From contig OX393565.1 of assembly GCA_947652115.1 (NCBI GenBank), positions 10,029,197 through 10,093,196 of the forward strand: DNA of 64,000 bases. The letters run 5' to 3'. Positions 51,778 to 62,739 of this stretch are shown here, one piece after another; position 1 is the stretch's first letter; every line of letters starts with the position of its first letter. This stretch comes from Blastomussa wellsi (lineage: Eukaryota; Cnidaria; Anthozoa; Scleractinia; Plerogyridae). A model generated the notes under the pieces. That model was not told the DNA's origin and made no database searches. It saw nothing but the letters and a program-made list of their open reading frames with translations. Made by a program: the position numbers and the translations under genes.

Positions 51778-53832
51778 TTAAAAGTCTCTTTCTGGCTCTG
51801 TGATGTGCTTTCTGGCCATTTTTTGTAGGTCTTTTACCTTTTTGGGGTTCAGGAGAAGTGGACTTTCGTGCAGGATAGATGGCTGTGAATCTACCTGTGC
51901 TGAAGTGGTTACTTTAACCTTCTTCCATGGCTCGTCGATTAAGAAACTGTTACGGAACCAAACTTCATCTGGATGGTAGACCATCTGTCCATCACCGTCT
52001 TCTCCCCAGCCGAAGTTCATCCACTGGATCTCCCTGATTCTTAATGGCTTTCCTTCTTGGTCCTTCTTTGCGATTGTGTACTTTGCCGAGAGGTAGTCTT
52101 TCCAGTTTCTAAAATCTCCCCGGTCCATTTGTATGACCTTCAATGAATTTAGTAATGTGGATGAGTGGATAAATTCTTAGACCTGTACACTAAATTGTCT
52201 AAGACCTAGATCTAGACGGGCGACTGCTTTAAATTTCAACAGATCTGCAGATTGTTTTCACTGTCACGCAACTAGAAATAAATAAGCCTCTTCCCTACCA
52301 AGTCTTAAATATCTATCCGAAAAACCTGCTCCCTTCTCAGCCTGCTTTCTCCTGCCTGAAACACTCGTCAGTTAACCATGGCAAACTGCCCAGGAAATCA
52401 ATCAGAATGCTTTTCTATCATGGGCCGGTTCAACTATATGATTCAAAAACTATATTGAATAGTATTTACCTGGAACGGCTTTCTCAGATTGGTGTCTCTG
52501 ACCACTTTGACCCAATCGTCAGGTAATACAACCTTTGCAGAATTTTTTCTTTTCTCAATTTGGGCAAAGTCGCGGTCGTTTTTGAGGAATGTATGTCCTC
52601 CAACCAGGAACTTGTGGTTCAAGATTTCGTACACTCCCGTCCTCTGGAGCTCGACGTACAAACTAATAATAGTTTGATTTTTGTTTTGGCCTCCACACCC
52701 GTCGGAATAGCTGACAAGTGATCTGCGGGAAAAATTAAAATAAGATATATTAAAAGTGAAATAATAATATGATTCCCATAATTTCTGGTCGCAGTATTTA
52801 ACTCCACGCTTTAGAAAGTTCGCATGGACTGAATTGCCTATTTGACATTTGCAGTTGTGTACGCGCGCTTATCAGTTTCTTTCAAAAAAATTCTACTTTT
52901 TTAATTCATGAAACTGTGAATGTCCTTCTTTTAGTCTTCTCGGGAATTTGATTATCCGTTTGAATGTTCTTTAAAAGCTTCGGAGAAACTAAAAAACGTT
53001 GCAGTTTTGTCGACCACACAGGGTCACGGTACACTAATGGCTGATAACGTGCAATGGTTACGCCAATCAGATTACAGCTGCATTTCCATAAGAATACTAG
53101 TAGAATGCTACTAATAACTCCTAGTAACTAATCGTTAGGTTGTTCGTTCGTTGGTATTCACTTTCAGTTTTGCTTTTGATGACCTGAAAGCATTTTCATG
53201 TTAAGCACATGCACTTTGTCAGATATTTTATGCAGTTTCAAGCAATAAAATCTTGGGGTAAGCTCTTCTAAGATATTACCTTGCTCCGCTTCTATATTCC
53301 GTGAGGTAGGTGTGGAGGCAGGAAGCGACCGCATTCGCGTCGCGTTTGGCCGTGTGTTCGCCAAACATACACGTGTCCTACATCTGACACACAGTCGTGG
53401 ATCCCGTAGTTGTATACCCACAACTGTCGCATGTAAAATACTTCACTGTGGTGAAGATTTGGGGTGGGGAGGTTTTGCTGAAAGTCATAGGTGATCATGT
53501 CCACACTGTCTTTGCTACAGAAAGAGTGGTGGCTTCCGAGTCTCCTCCTTGTCCCCCTCCAGCTTTCCTTGGCTGCCTGTTTTTCTTCCCTCTTCATTGT
53601 ATACCCGGCTTTTGCTTTGACGTGATGGTCAGATTGTTCTTTTAGCAAACTGTCTTTTTCTGGACCACGGGCGGCGTCAATGGCAATGGATAGTTCGTCG
53701 CATCTGGTGCAGGTGTCAGATCGTGGCGTCCCGAACCCCAAATTAAATTCGGTATCGAAGATGCGTCTATAGAAATGCTCGCTGACTGTGGGCTGTATTG
53801 GGGTTGGAGCAACTTCGTTCTGTTGTTTGGCT
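51778..53832 (-). CDS. RNase-H-fold transposase-like gene, three 3' exons, one frameshift
   Basis: Exons 53280..53832, 52470..52722 and 51778..52137 join in phase with GT/AG borders. Exon A has a CTRCDELS zinc-like segment and [16 protein letters not shown], exon [16 protein letters not shown] (an Asp with the look of a second catalytic residue), [17 protein letters not shown] and LPDDWVKVV, and exon C the 120-codon end. This family is common in animal genomes and probably derives from a DDE transposase, perhaps Sola-like, but I cannot name it firmly. A one-base deletion near 53373 in exon A (VYVW segment) shifts the frame before the last 30 codons of that exon. Upstream exons beyond an (ATC)n repeat at 53862-53887 were not found. 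Confidence 0.6.
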
Positions 53833-55852
53833 CTATAAAAAAGGTGACAAGACATTATTTTTATCATCATCATCATCATCATCATCACCATAAGTTGTTT
53901 GTTGTCTGTACCCTTTTAAGGACGGTGCCTACTTTTGTTAATGCGCACACGTTCTGCACATCACGCAAGCATTAGTTTAAGCGTGCGCGCTGGGTTTGAC
54001 ACTGACGCAATCAACTACGCCATCAAGTGCGTGACTAAAATTAAAGCAAAATTCTTCTACTGTGACCAAATCAAGTTTAATGCAAATTAATGATGTCCTC
54101 GAGTCCCAAGTTACACAATAGGTCTTTTGTCACCAGGCAAATGAATGGTTCGAAAGCGTGGACTAAATGAACTAAACGAAGAAAGTCTCGCCTTCTCGCG
54201 CAGTCTTGAACTCGCCAAGGCGAACGTTTGCGTAAATTGTTCGAGCGGTTGGCCCGGATTTGTCGAAGAGAGACACGAAATCGGATCGAAGTTTGTCTAG
54301 AAAAAGTTGTAAGTGATACTTGGAATGAAAATTACAATGCCTGCTTTTACCTGACGGATTGTTCGCATAAGAAAGTCGATCCAATCGTTCCCTCCATGAT
54401 AGAACGAAACGCTTTGTCGAAAACGTGACAATCACACGGCATTAGCAAACCATTGCGAAAAATTGACCGGATATGCTATCAAGCCACGAAAAAGTTTTGA
54501 CTGCCAGTCATTTAGACAACATGTTCGCCACATTTTTTCGGGTTTCTCTTGCTAAACCGGATCTGAACGAAAATGAAAAAAATAGCACGGAGCAATGGAT
54601 TTGAACATCAGTTTTATGCGCGCGCGAAAATATCAGTCGAACAAGTTAGAAAAATACCGGTCAGTGGATACACTTGTGTGTATGGAGCTGCTGCGGGAAC
54701 TGGTCATGACGCCCCCAAGACATAACGCCCCCAACTACAAGACATAACGACGGTGATATTTTGATATTATCATGACATTTTGAGATTTAGAATAAAAACC
54801 ATGATCATCACAATTGTGACGTGAAGTTATCACCCCTTGTTTCTCCCCCGCTCCCAACAGGCACGATTAACGGTCTTTTTTGGTTAGCTAAACACTTTAA
54901 CTTACCCCCAATTTATTGGACCAATTTTCGTTTCCTTGGGTGGTTCGAAAAATAGGGATTCCACTGTATTCTAAATAAACATTTGCATTAACTTTCCGAT
55001 TACACAAAAGAACACACTTGACAGACTACGAGGCACGGGAGTGTTAGTCAAATGATACTGATTTTTATTTAACGACATGCACCAAAGCCGGACACGTCAA
55101 CCCCTATCAACTCTGAGGAGTTAATGCGGCTACAGTCTGGTCAACAAATTAGCTATAAATCGTAATAAATAAATAAATACAAGTAGACAAAGAGAAATAC
55201 TAAACGCCTTTGAAAGCGTTGAACGGTTAGGCAAAGTCCTTGATTTCAAACGACTTGACAGGAAGACTTAAAACGTGTAAAGTTTAGTTAAACTTCTGGT
55301 TAAACAAAATTTTCGGATGGATAACGTAAGACGTTTCAAACTGCTTGAAAAAATTCACTCAACAATAAAGCGAATACGTGAAAACTTTCCAAAGTGGTAA
55401 TCAAATAGTTTACTACATTTGCAGAAGTTGTCTGCACTGAGAAGTATCCTGTAAACAAAACACAAACCATCAACGACATTAGTGCATTCATCGACGCAAA
55501 CAGTACTTATCCAGACACAATTCCAATGCACAACTCAAGTCACATTTTTTGTAGAAATACACATATCGATTTAACTGTAATACAAATGCAAGAGAGAGAG
55601 AAGCAAATAAAAATGCGAGATTGAAACTCAGTCGATCTACTTATGAGTTACACATTAAACCAAACGCGTCACTCTTACCTAGCCTTTGTTGCAGACGCAA
55701 CCTTATGGTAAAAAAAAAACGAATGTCAAATTTAACCACTTATTTACTTAAGTACTTACTTTAAAAAAATGCAAATTTGTGAAGAGCATTACAACAAAAA
55801 AAAGCTGGTCCATGGCAGAAATGCGTAAAAATAAAAATAAGATGAATGAATG
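53833..55852. other. 2.0 kb without a gene
   Basis: An (ATC)n microsatellite lies at 53862-53887. ORFs at 54172..54435 (-) and 54228..54428 (+) are mutual shadows without a recognisable domain. 54.4-55.85 kb is AT-rich; its right end may be the 3' UTR of the minus-strand Frizzled-CRD gene. Confidence 0.45.
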
Positions 55853-56794
55853 TTAATAAAGGTCAGCAGTAGCATAAAGTGTTGTGTTAGAAGTGTTAAC
55901 ATAAATAGTGTTCCAGTGTTTTTTCTTTAGTGGTAGTGGTGGAGGAGGTGGAGGGTGATCTGGTGGAACTGATGCTGATTGCGGTGAGGGCTGGTCTTGT
56001 GGCAATGATGGTATTTCTAATGGCGACGAAAAGGAAACAGAATTTGCAGTAAAACTTACGGCGTGTTCTTTACCAGGCGCGGATTGTTTACAACAAAATG
56101 TACTTTTAAAAGAAACTCCAAGTATACCAAAAAGCAGCGGGCCCAGTACAATAAAACAATAATACCAAGAAGCAGACGGAGACGAAGATGACGGAGCAGA
56201 CGGAGCAGAAGGAGACGAAGATGACGGAGCAGAAGGAGACGAAGATGACGGAGCAGACGGAGCAGGAGACGAAGATGACGGAGCAGAAGGAGCAGATGAC
56301 GGAGCAGACGGAGCAGGAGACGAAGATGACGGAGCAGACGGAGCAGAAGATGTGGACTGTACTGAAAAGGCAGAGGGAACTGAAAACAATGGTGTTGGTG
56401 ACGGTGGAGATAAACATAAACGTGGACGTGCAGGCAGCTTGTTACAGTCCAGATATTCAGGCCATTCAAAATCGTGCAGCAAAAAAATATGGTGGCAGGA
56501 CGTGTAAACGGAAAAGCAAACATCACGGCAGGGCAGGAGAACTCCAGAAGGCAAACATAACGGGAACAAACTTGAGCAAATAAAAATCTTTGTGAGCGGT
56601 GAACATCGAGTGCGAAAAAGTGGTCCAAAATGAAAAATAACTCTATGGCGGTCGATCTCCGGCAGATGTCCCTCCACAGTTTGGTTGAAGAAGGGACATA
56701 TGCCTTGTACTTTATCCGTAATATTTACACAAGGCATTGCCCCAGGAGCAAAAAGGCAACACAAGAGGAAATAAGCACAGAACCTTGTCATCAT
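55853..56794 (-). CDS. single-pass membrane protein with Frizzled-type cysteine-rich domain (313 aa)
   Basis: ATG 56792-56794, intact single coding exon. Signal peptide RFCAYFLLCCLFAPGAMP, then a Frizzled CRD at residues about 22-131 with ten Cys in the canonical order, N-glycosylation sites NIT and NQT, FGPLFRTRCS and VLLPCRDVC, and FEWPEYLDC. A Ser/Pro/Ala stalk of about 75 residues is built from APSSSSP-type repeats. One transmembrane segment (YYCFIVLGPLLFGILGVSF) leads to a cytoplasmic tail with CC, a Pro run (DHPPPPPPLPLKKK) and YVNT, a Grb2-SH2-like motif. CRDs bind Wnt lipid, so a Wnt co-receptor or decoy is the natural inference; the seven-TM part of Frizzled is absent. Not an obvious transposon gene. 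Confidence 0.85.
   Translation of the reverse strand: MMTRFCAYFLLCCLFAPGAMPCVNITDKVQGICPFFNQTVEGHLPEIDRHRVIFHFGPLFRTRCSPLTKIFICSSLFPLCLPSGVLLPCRDVCFSVYTSCHHIFLLHDFEWPEYLDCNKLPARPRLCLSPPSPTPLFSVPSAFSVQSTSSAPSAPSSSSPAPSAPSSAPSAPSSSSPAPSAPSSSSPSAPSSSSPSAPSAPSSSSPSASWYYCFIVLGPLLFGILGVSFKSTFCCKQSAPGKEHAVSFTANSVSFSSPLEIPSLPQDQPSPQSASVPPDHPPPPPPLPLKKKHWNTIYVNTSNTTLYATADLY
56195..56350. repeat. coding VNTR (Ser/Pro/Ala stalk)
   Basis: Tandem imperfect units of GGAGCAGACGGAGCAG and GGAGACGAAGATGAC type alternate about seven times on the + strand, encoding the repeated stalk of the CRD protein. In-frame length change is likely between alleles. Confidence 0.85.
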
Positions 56795-56861
56795 CTTGCT
56801 AGTTCACTCTCTATCTCAGAATGAACTCGGCTGTCCGAAATCAAGGCAAATTAAGACACGC

Positions 56862-56963
56862 TTACACAATGCAAATCGGCCCAATGTGAAGAGAAATTTT
56901 TCGCTTACACAATTAACTTCCGTTGCAAATCGGCCCAATGTGAAGAGAAATTTTTCTCAAGTA
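56862..56963. repeat. 32-bp direct repeat upstream of the CRD gene
   Basis: GCAAATCGGCCCAATGTGAA followed by GAGAAATTTTTC occurs at 56871-56902 and 56933-56964, 62 bp apart and 80-170 bp upstream of the start codon, each with CTTACACAAT nearby. It could be a promoter or 5' UTR element. Confidence 0.7.
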
Positions 56964-57557
56964 TGTGACTAAATTTTTTCCTAGCCAAATTTGGTTCGTC
57001 ATTTAGTTAAAGCTTGATCACAAAATACCTGCAAAATATGGACTAAACATTAACTTCAATTTCTTGTAACTGCGGGTCCACCCCGTATTACACATATGCA
57101 CGTCTCTAATATGGTTTTCCTGTCGCAGCACACCTTTGTTTACATTGTACTTCGCGCGTGCACTTTCCGTGCGTGCGTCGTATCAAACTTTGCCTATTGT
57201 TATGGTTAGGATTTTTTACAACAATGGCTCTTTTTTTATCTGTCCTTAGAGATTTTTCGGTTCAGTAACGCCAACTTAGGGAACTGGTCAAAACTACTAT
57301 ACTCGAGCAGGACCCACCTTTGGGGTAGGAGGGGGGGGCTGTCAAAGACACCACCTATCTTCGAACCCTACCAGCAACATTTTATTGGCTTTTAAATTTG
57401 AGTTGACACAGAAATATTCAGCCGGCAAGAGTTGGCATACTCCGATCTCGCGCACCGCCATCTTGGATCGAGTACCGCACCAAAACGAGGCTGGACGGGC
57501 ATACGGTCATTTGGAGGGTTGCGTTACATTGAGTTTGAGTGGAAATAACTTGCAAAT

Positions 57558-59371
57558 ATGGCTCACGATCATTGTTGTGTAAATTACTGTACTAACGACA
57601 AACGAAACGGAAGTGGTGAGAATTTGTCGTTTTTTAACTTTCCTACAAGTTCTTCACAGAGATCGAAGTGGATTGCCGCGATAAAGCGAGATGAAGGGAC
57701 GCTTTTTCAGGTGAGTGTTGAGTCGTGACTACAGCTAGCTGTCAAACGCACGTGTTCTCTTTCGATAGATATGTTCGGGAGCTCTTCGATTTAAGACTCA
57801 GTTAATCCCCGTCTTACTTGCGTCTTACACGTGAATTGTGTAGAGGAACTGCAGACACATTACATTAGATTTTGGCCGAAACTGTCAAACGCACGTGGCA
57901 CCGGTTTGTTTGTTTTCATTGACTCGAATATGATTATTAATATTCCGTGAGATTCTCCCTTGTTATCAGCGTTTTAATTCAGAGTTTTAAACTCGTTTCC
58001 TAGATCAAGAAAGGCTTTACTCTAGTGTGTTCTGCTCACTTCAAGCCAAGCGATATGTTTAAAACTATAACAGGGCTTATACGACTGAAAGCAGGAGTTG
58101 TGCCTTCGCAGTTTCAATGGACCAAGCCCAGCCAAGACCGCCCACGAAATAAACTACAAGAGTTAAAAACTATGGCAGAACAGCAAGCACAAGAGGAGCG
58201 ACGACAATCTTTTGTCGATTCATTCCAGCAGGCTGTGGAAATGGAGGAAGGGGGGACTGAATCAGCAGGCCAGGGAGCCAGTGCTAGTGATGAACAAATG
58301 GATGAAATGGCTACGGACGAACCGGAAAACGAAAACATACAACCCGCCGAACTGAGTGCAGTGGAACAAATTGAAATCCTTAAAGCAAAAATCAGTGATT
58401 TAGAGCAACAAGTCGAAGATCTTAAAGGTTCCAGGTTTGGAGCTGAAAATATTTCCAAAGATCCTGAATTGCTGACATTTTACACAGGCTTTGTAACAAA
58501 GGAACGATTTGATAGCTTTTATAGCTGGGTTGAACCTTATGCTAAAACCATGATAAAATGGTCCCAGATTCAGCGTGAACGAGGCAAAGAAACCTACAAG
58601 CGGAGGCGCAGCAGTGGCAATTTTGCATTGTCACTCTATGATCAACTGTTTTTATTTATGATCAGACTACGGTTGGGATTTCTGGAGACAGACTTAGGAG
58701 TAAGATTCAATATTAGCACAAGTACTGTCAGCAGAATTATTTTAACTTGGGCGAATTTTCTGTATACAATGCTTGGCCAAGTGCCAATATGGCCCACAAC
58801 TGCTCAGATAAAAAATATTATGCCTCAGTGCTTCAAAACCACATACCCTAAAACAAGGGTTATCCTAGACTGCACTGAGATCAAAGTCCAAAGGCCTAGC
58901 TCTAAGGTTCTGAACTCAGAATTTTACTCTGCATACAAGTCGCATACCACCCTTAAATGCCTTGTTGGAATAGCTCCTCATGGTGCAGTAACATTTGTAA
59001 GTTCTCTATATCAGGGAAGTATATCAGACAAAGAGATAACAAGGCGTAGTGGAATTTTGTCACTTATCGAAGAAGGAGACGAGGTCATGGCAGATAAGGG
59101 TTTTCTGATTCAAGATTTATTACAACCCCAAAAAGTTACATTGACAATCCCTCCTTTCCTGTCTAAGACAAAGTCTTTGCAGTTCACCTCGAAAGAAGTG
59201 ACAGAAACACAACAGATTGCCCGCCTCCGTATTCATGTCGAGCGAGCAATCAGGCGAATAAAAGAATACCAAATTTTTGAAAAAGTTTTGCCACTTTCGT
59301 TGGCTGGTTCAGTAAACCAAATATGGACAATTTGCTGCCTTCTTACAAACTTTAGAGGGCCACTATATTGA
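57558..59371 (+). CDS. THAP-DDE_4 transposase of the ISL2EU-like element
   Basis: Exon 1 57558..57710 starts at ATG 57558 (MAHDHCCVNYC) and exon 2 runs from about 58005 to TGA 59369-59371; the acceptor is TTTCCTAG. The THAP zinc finger is split by the intron: CCVNYC and SKWIAAIKRDE in exon 1, VCSAHFKPSD (C-x2-H) in exon 2. An acidic linker and a coiled coil (EIEILKAKISDLEQQVEDLK-like, about residues 170-190) follow. A HARBI1-type helical region (LSLYDQLFLFMIRLRLGFLE) precedes the DDE core: VILDCTEIKV, EVMADKGF and HVERAIRRIK. About 505 aa. Exon 1 starts 55 bp inside the terminal repeat. Confidence 0.88.
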
Positions 59372-60073
59372 AACTATAACTTGCCTGTTAGTATTGTGTA
59401 GTTCCATTACATTTCCTTACCCCCCCAAGAAGGAGATTTTTTTAAACCCCCCCCCCCCCATCTCCCAGCCTTTAGAAAATGCAATTAGCCTTCAAATCTT
59501 TCTTTAATTTTTTTGGTCTTTGGGAACCCAACCCTTTCACCTCCCCTTCACCTCCAGGCATTAACAATCCCTTCTATGGGGGCAGTATTGAGATTTTTTG
59601 GAGCTACACTTGCTTCAGCAAAACTTGGGTTAGCAATAAGAATTGTAACAGTTAACCAGTTATTAGAAACAGGTGCTAAATAAATCAAGGATTGGATTGA
59701 CTTTACAAAGAAAAGTTGTTTACAATTATTTCAGTGATTCCAGAAAGAAACTCACCTCTTCCTTTAGGGAAATGAAAATTATGGTGAGAAGGATAATTTT
59801 CCTCATTCCCAGGGAGATATCTGACATGGCCCCAAGATAATTATTTTAAAGGTTTACAAATTTTAGGATAGAGGTGGTGCCGCCTTGTAAGGGAGGTTTG
59901 AAATCACACTCTGTATACAGCTCACATAAGCTGCTTACTTGAGTCCAAAAATCCTAAATCCTTTCTTAAATTATTTGTATCTGCTGCTGCAGCATACATC
60001 CCATTACAAGCACTTATCAAAACATTAGGCTTAGTCATACAGATTTTTTTAACTATCAGCTTCACAAAGCAGG
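59372..60073. other. intergenic region between the two convergent ISL2EU genes
   Basis: Non-coding, with a C10-type run at 59450-59459 and AT-rich 3' UTR-like sequence; no other feature seen. Confidence 0.5.
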
Positions 60074-61984
60074 CTATGCCCCCACTTTTTTTAACATTTC
60101 AGGGAGGAGGTATTCAAAATAAAACTTGTCTAATTTCATCTTCATCTCTGAACAAAATTCTGCATCAAACCTCACTCTTTCTAAATGAAAGTCAGATTTA
60201 CAATAAAAATAAAAATCTACCCATTCACAACCTGTCAACATCATCTGTCCCATGATCTGGTAGTAATAGCTATGTGTTTTTCGAAGTTTATAAACCCCAT
60301 TCACACATTTCAGATATTTCAGCTGCGAGATTGAATCCGTAATAGGGCACTTGATTTCCAGCAGCCCCCAGGGATTGTTTTCAGAGGGATCATAGACCCT
60401 TCGATCTGGAGAGGCAGCCAGATGTGGACAAGATGGGTTGATAACAATCCTGGCAGGGAAAACATTGCAATCTCCACTGTCAGCATATGCAGACGCTGCC
60501 TCTTCTTCTGTATTAATACCATGCCTCATGGCTGCAGTTTGCACAGTCTTCTTTAGTTGCCTTGCTGCCAGTGATTCAAAGTCAGCCCTTCGGGCACAAA
60601 CATCTTTAAATTTACTCGAAGACAGCCTCTGTGCTCTCAGGTCATGCCACTTCTGAGTGTCAGACTGCTCCCTTGTTTCTTCCTCATATAAACAGGATTG
60701 TGCTTGTGAGACACTAAGCCCTTCAGCAAAGTTAAGTTCCGCCAAAGTAGGCGCAAAAGTATAATTGCTTTCAACCAATGGCACATCAAAAGGCGGTGGC
60801 TCCTGTGGCCCCTCAATATTAATGTGAATTTTTGGATCATTGGTTGTGTTCTGGCGTTGTTGGTATGATATAACTGAGCCATGAGCTACTCTCCCTAGTT
60901 TACTATTCACATAGCCCAAACTGTCAGTTTCTGGAACAATACTGTTTACTTGCTTGTCTTCATATTGTTTGAATATGTCTCTCATAGAATCAATGATTTT
61001 GGGTAAACCAAAATGTTCTGGAATCGGATTATACAGAGTGGACCGTACTCCATCTAACCTGCGCATTTTCTTTTTTTGTGTTGCATCATTACTCGGTGGT
61101 TTCACCTGCTGTACCAGCACCTCTTGCACCTCGCGGGGATTGATTCCTGCTGTCCTTTGAGGAACATGCCACGTTTGTGGTAAACTGGTTTTTGACATGG
61201 AAGGGGGTACACTCCTTAAGCCCAGTTTTCTATAATGCTCAAGAAGGTAGACCAGCCCTATTGCATGGTTGCAGAGCCCTGCACCAGCTTCACAGTTGCA
61301 GGTGGTACTGGTTATTTTAACTTTGGGAGTCCTCGATATCTCAACCTAAAAAAAATAAAATGGATAAATATCTCCTATGAATGTGTGTGTGAGTGTATGT
61401 TTTAAAATTCTGTCACATTTTCAATCTCCTTGGTCGGAAGTTCGATAAAACTGAAGCAAATGTGCAGAAATAAGAAAACAACTCGTATGAAAATTACATC
61501 AAGCGAGGTACGAGCTTAGAAAAAACTTAACTCTTATAAATAAGCTTACCTGTAACCTCCGTGGCTCTTCATTTTTTCTCTGTGATTTGTAGCTTCGAGC
61601 TCTAATAACAATTACTTCTGTGTCCTGAGTTTTTACTGAAAGTAAAGTGCGAATAAAGAAGTTTAATTCACTATATATTTTTTACAAGAGATTTCGATCG
61701 GCGAATCGAGCAATAAACGAAAGAAAAGCACAATGTAAGATGCTTAAAGAAGCATGCGTAGCGTGAAATCACACCAGTGTTCGAGTTCAATTTGAGACTG
61801 AAATGAAACTTTTACCTTCGACATCGAAGATATAGCCTTCGCAGAAGTTACTGTAACCACGAGTTATCACCTTCTTTGGAACTTCTCCATCGTTATCAAG
61901 CCACGTCTCGATAAAAGAGGCGTCAAAAAACGGAACATTGCGGAGAGATTTCGACAACGAAGCAGAAAATCCACCTTCAGCCAT
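60074..61984 (-). CDS. SWIM zinc finger plus YqaJ-like nuclease of the ISL2EU-like element
   Basis: Exons 61816..61984 (ATG 61982-61984, MAEGGFSASLSKSLRN), 61550..61635 and 60074..61345 join in phase to 508 codons. Exon 3 opens with a SWIM finger (TCNCEAGAGLCNHAIGL: C-x-C-x6-C-x-H) followed by a basic linker. From residue about 290 there is a YqaJ/lambda-exonuclease-type fold: WHDLRAQRLSSSKFKDVC, GINTEEEAASAY (Glu), HLAASPDRRV (Asp) and GLLEIKCP (Glu-x-Lys), then SYYYQIMGQMML. All expected catalytic residues are present. Its job in the element is unknown; resection or processing of excised ends is a fair guess. The first ATG is 28 bp inside the right repeat. Confidence 0.88.
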
Positions 61985-62099
61985 ATTGGCTAAACAAGCA
62001 TGTCGCACAGGATGCCCGTCCAGCCTCGTTTTGGTGCGGCACTCGATCCAAGATGGCGGTGCGTGAGATCGGAGTATTGTAAACTTGTCTGCTTTGTAA

Positions 62100-62737
62100 G
62101 CAGTAATAACAATAAAAAAAATATAAGATCTTGCCAAAAGGCCTCTGTACACTTACAATGAAAAAATAAATGTTCGAGGGATTTGACTTCCGTTTTACAA
62201 AAATTACATAAGGGTGAATCAATCATATTAAATCTGAAGAGCTTTTCATTTGTAAAAATAATATCGTTCAAAAGCTTATATTGAAATTCACGTAGCATTG
62301 TTTCTATTGTAACAACAAAAGGAAGGGAATAGATCTTTGTCCATTCCACTTCTAGCTCAGGGTATTTATGCTGCAGCTTCTTTTGGGCAGTTGGAGGGGT
62401 TTGCTTTTTGGATTTAAATTCTTTGTAAAGTAATTTTGATGTAGCTTTTAAAATATCAACACTTTTTTCATCCATTCTAACAAACAAGGAATCATTTAAC
62501 AAATGTGGATGAGAGTGTAATTGACTTTGTTTAATAATAAGCCTCCAACTTGCAATTTGCAGTTTCAGCAGACGATTCTTGAAAGGAACTGCTCCTCGCA
62601 CGAAGCCCCTTGATGTTCTGATGGAGCAAAATCTCCGCAAGTTGGCTGTTACTTAGTCCCTGGACGTTTAATTGACTCTCAAAAGAGAATTCTTTTTGTT
62701 CCTTCGGTTGCTTTTGGTCGTCCGCGCTGAGGAACAT
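62100..62737 (-). pseudogene. L2/CR1-like LINE, C-terminal end of ORF2
   Basis: Two frames (62531..62737 and 62078..62640) give the region after the RT: LLHQNIKGLRARSSSFQESS, LPFVVTIETMLREFQYKLLN and a zinc-knuckle segment LCNFCKTEVKSLEHLFFHC with FWQDL. That is the zf-RVT end of L2/CR1-type LINEs. It breaks off close to the right border of the ISL2EU-like element, which probably inserted into it. One frameshift near 62600. Confidence 0.7.
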
Positions 62738-62739
62738 GG

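Larger units (their letters stand above)
57439..62075. mobile_element. ISL2EU/PHIS-like transposon, 4.6 kb, complete-looking
   Basis: 64-bp inverted repeats with two mismatches (57439..57502 and 62012..62075), starting ACTCCGATCTC, are flanked by AT at 57437-57438 and 62076-62077, the 2-bp duplication type known for ISL2EU/IS4EU. Two convergent spliced genes lie inside: a THAP plus DDE_4 transposase (+) and a SWIM plus YqaJ nuclease (-), the gene pair described for that family. No disabling lesion was found, so it could be autonomous. Confidence 0.88.

Noticed and set aside
54172..54435. Upstream exon of the transposase-like gene
   Set aside because: No splice phase or motif links it to 53280..53832, and the + strand is open over the same bases.
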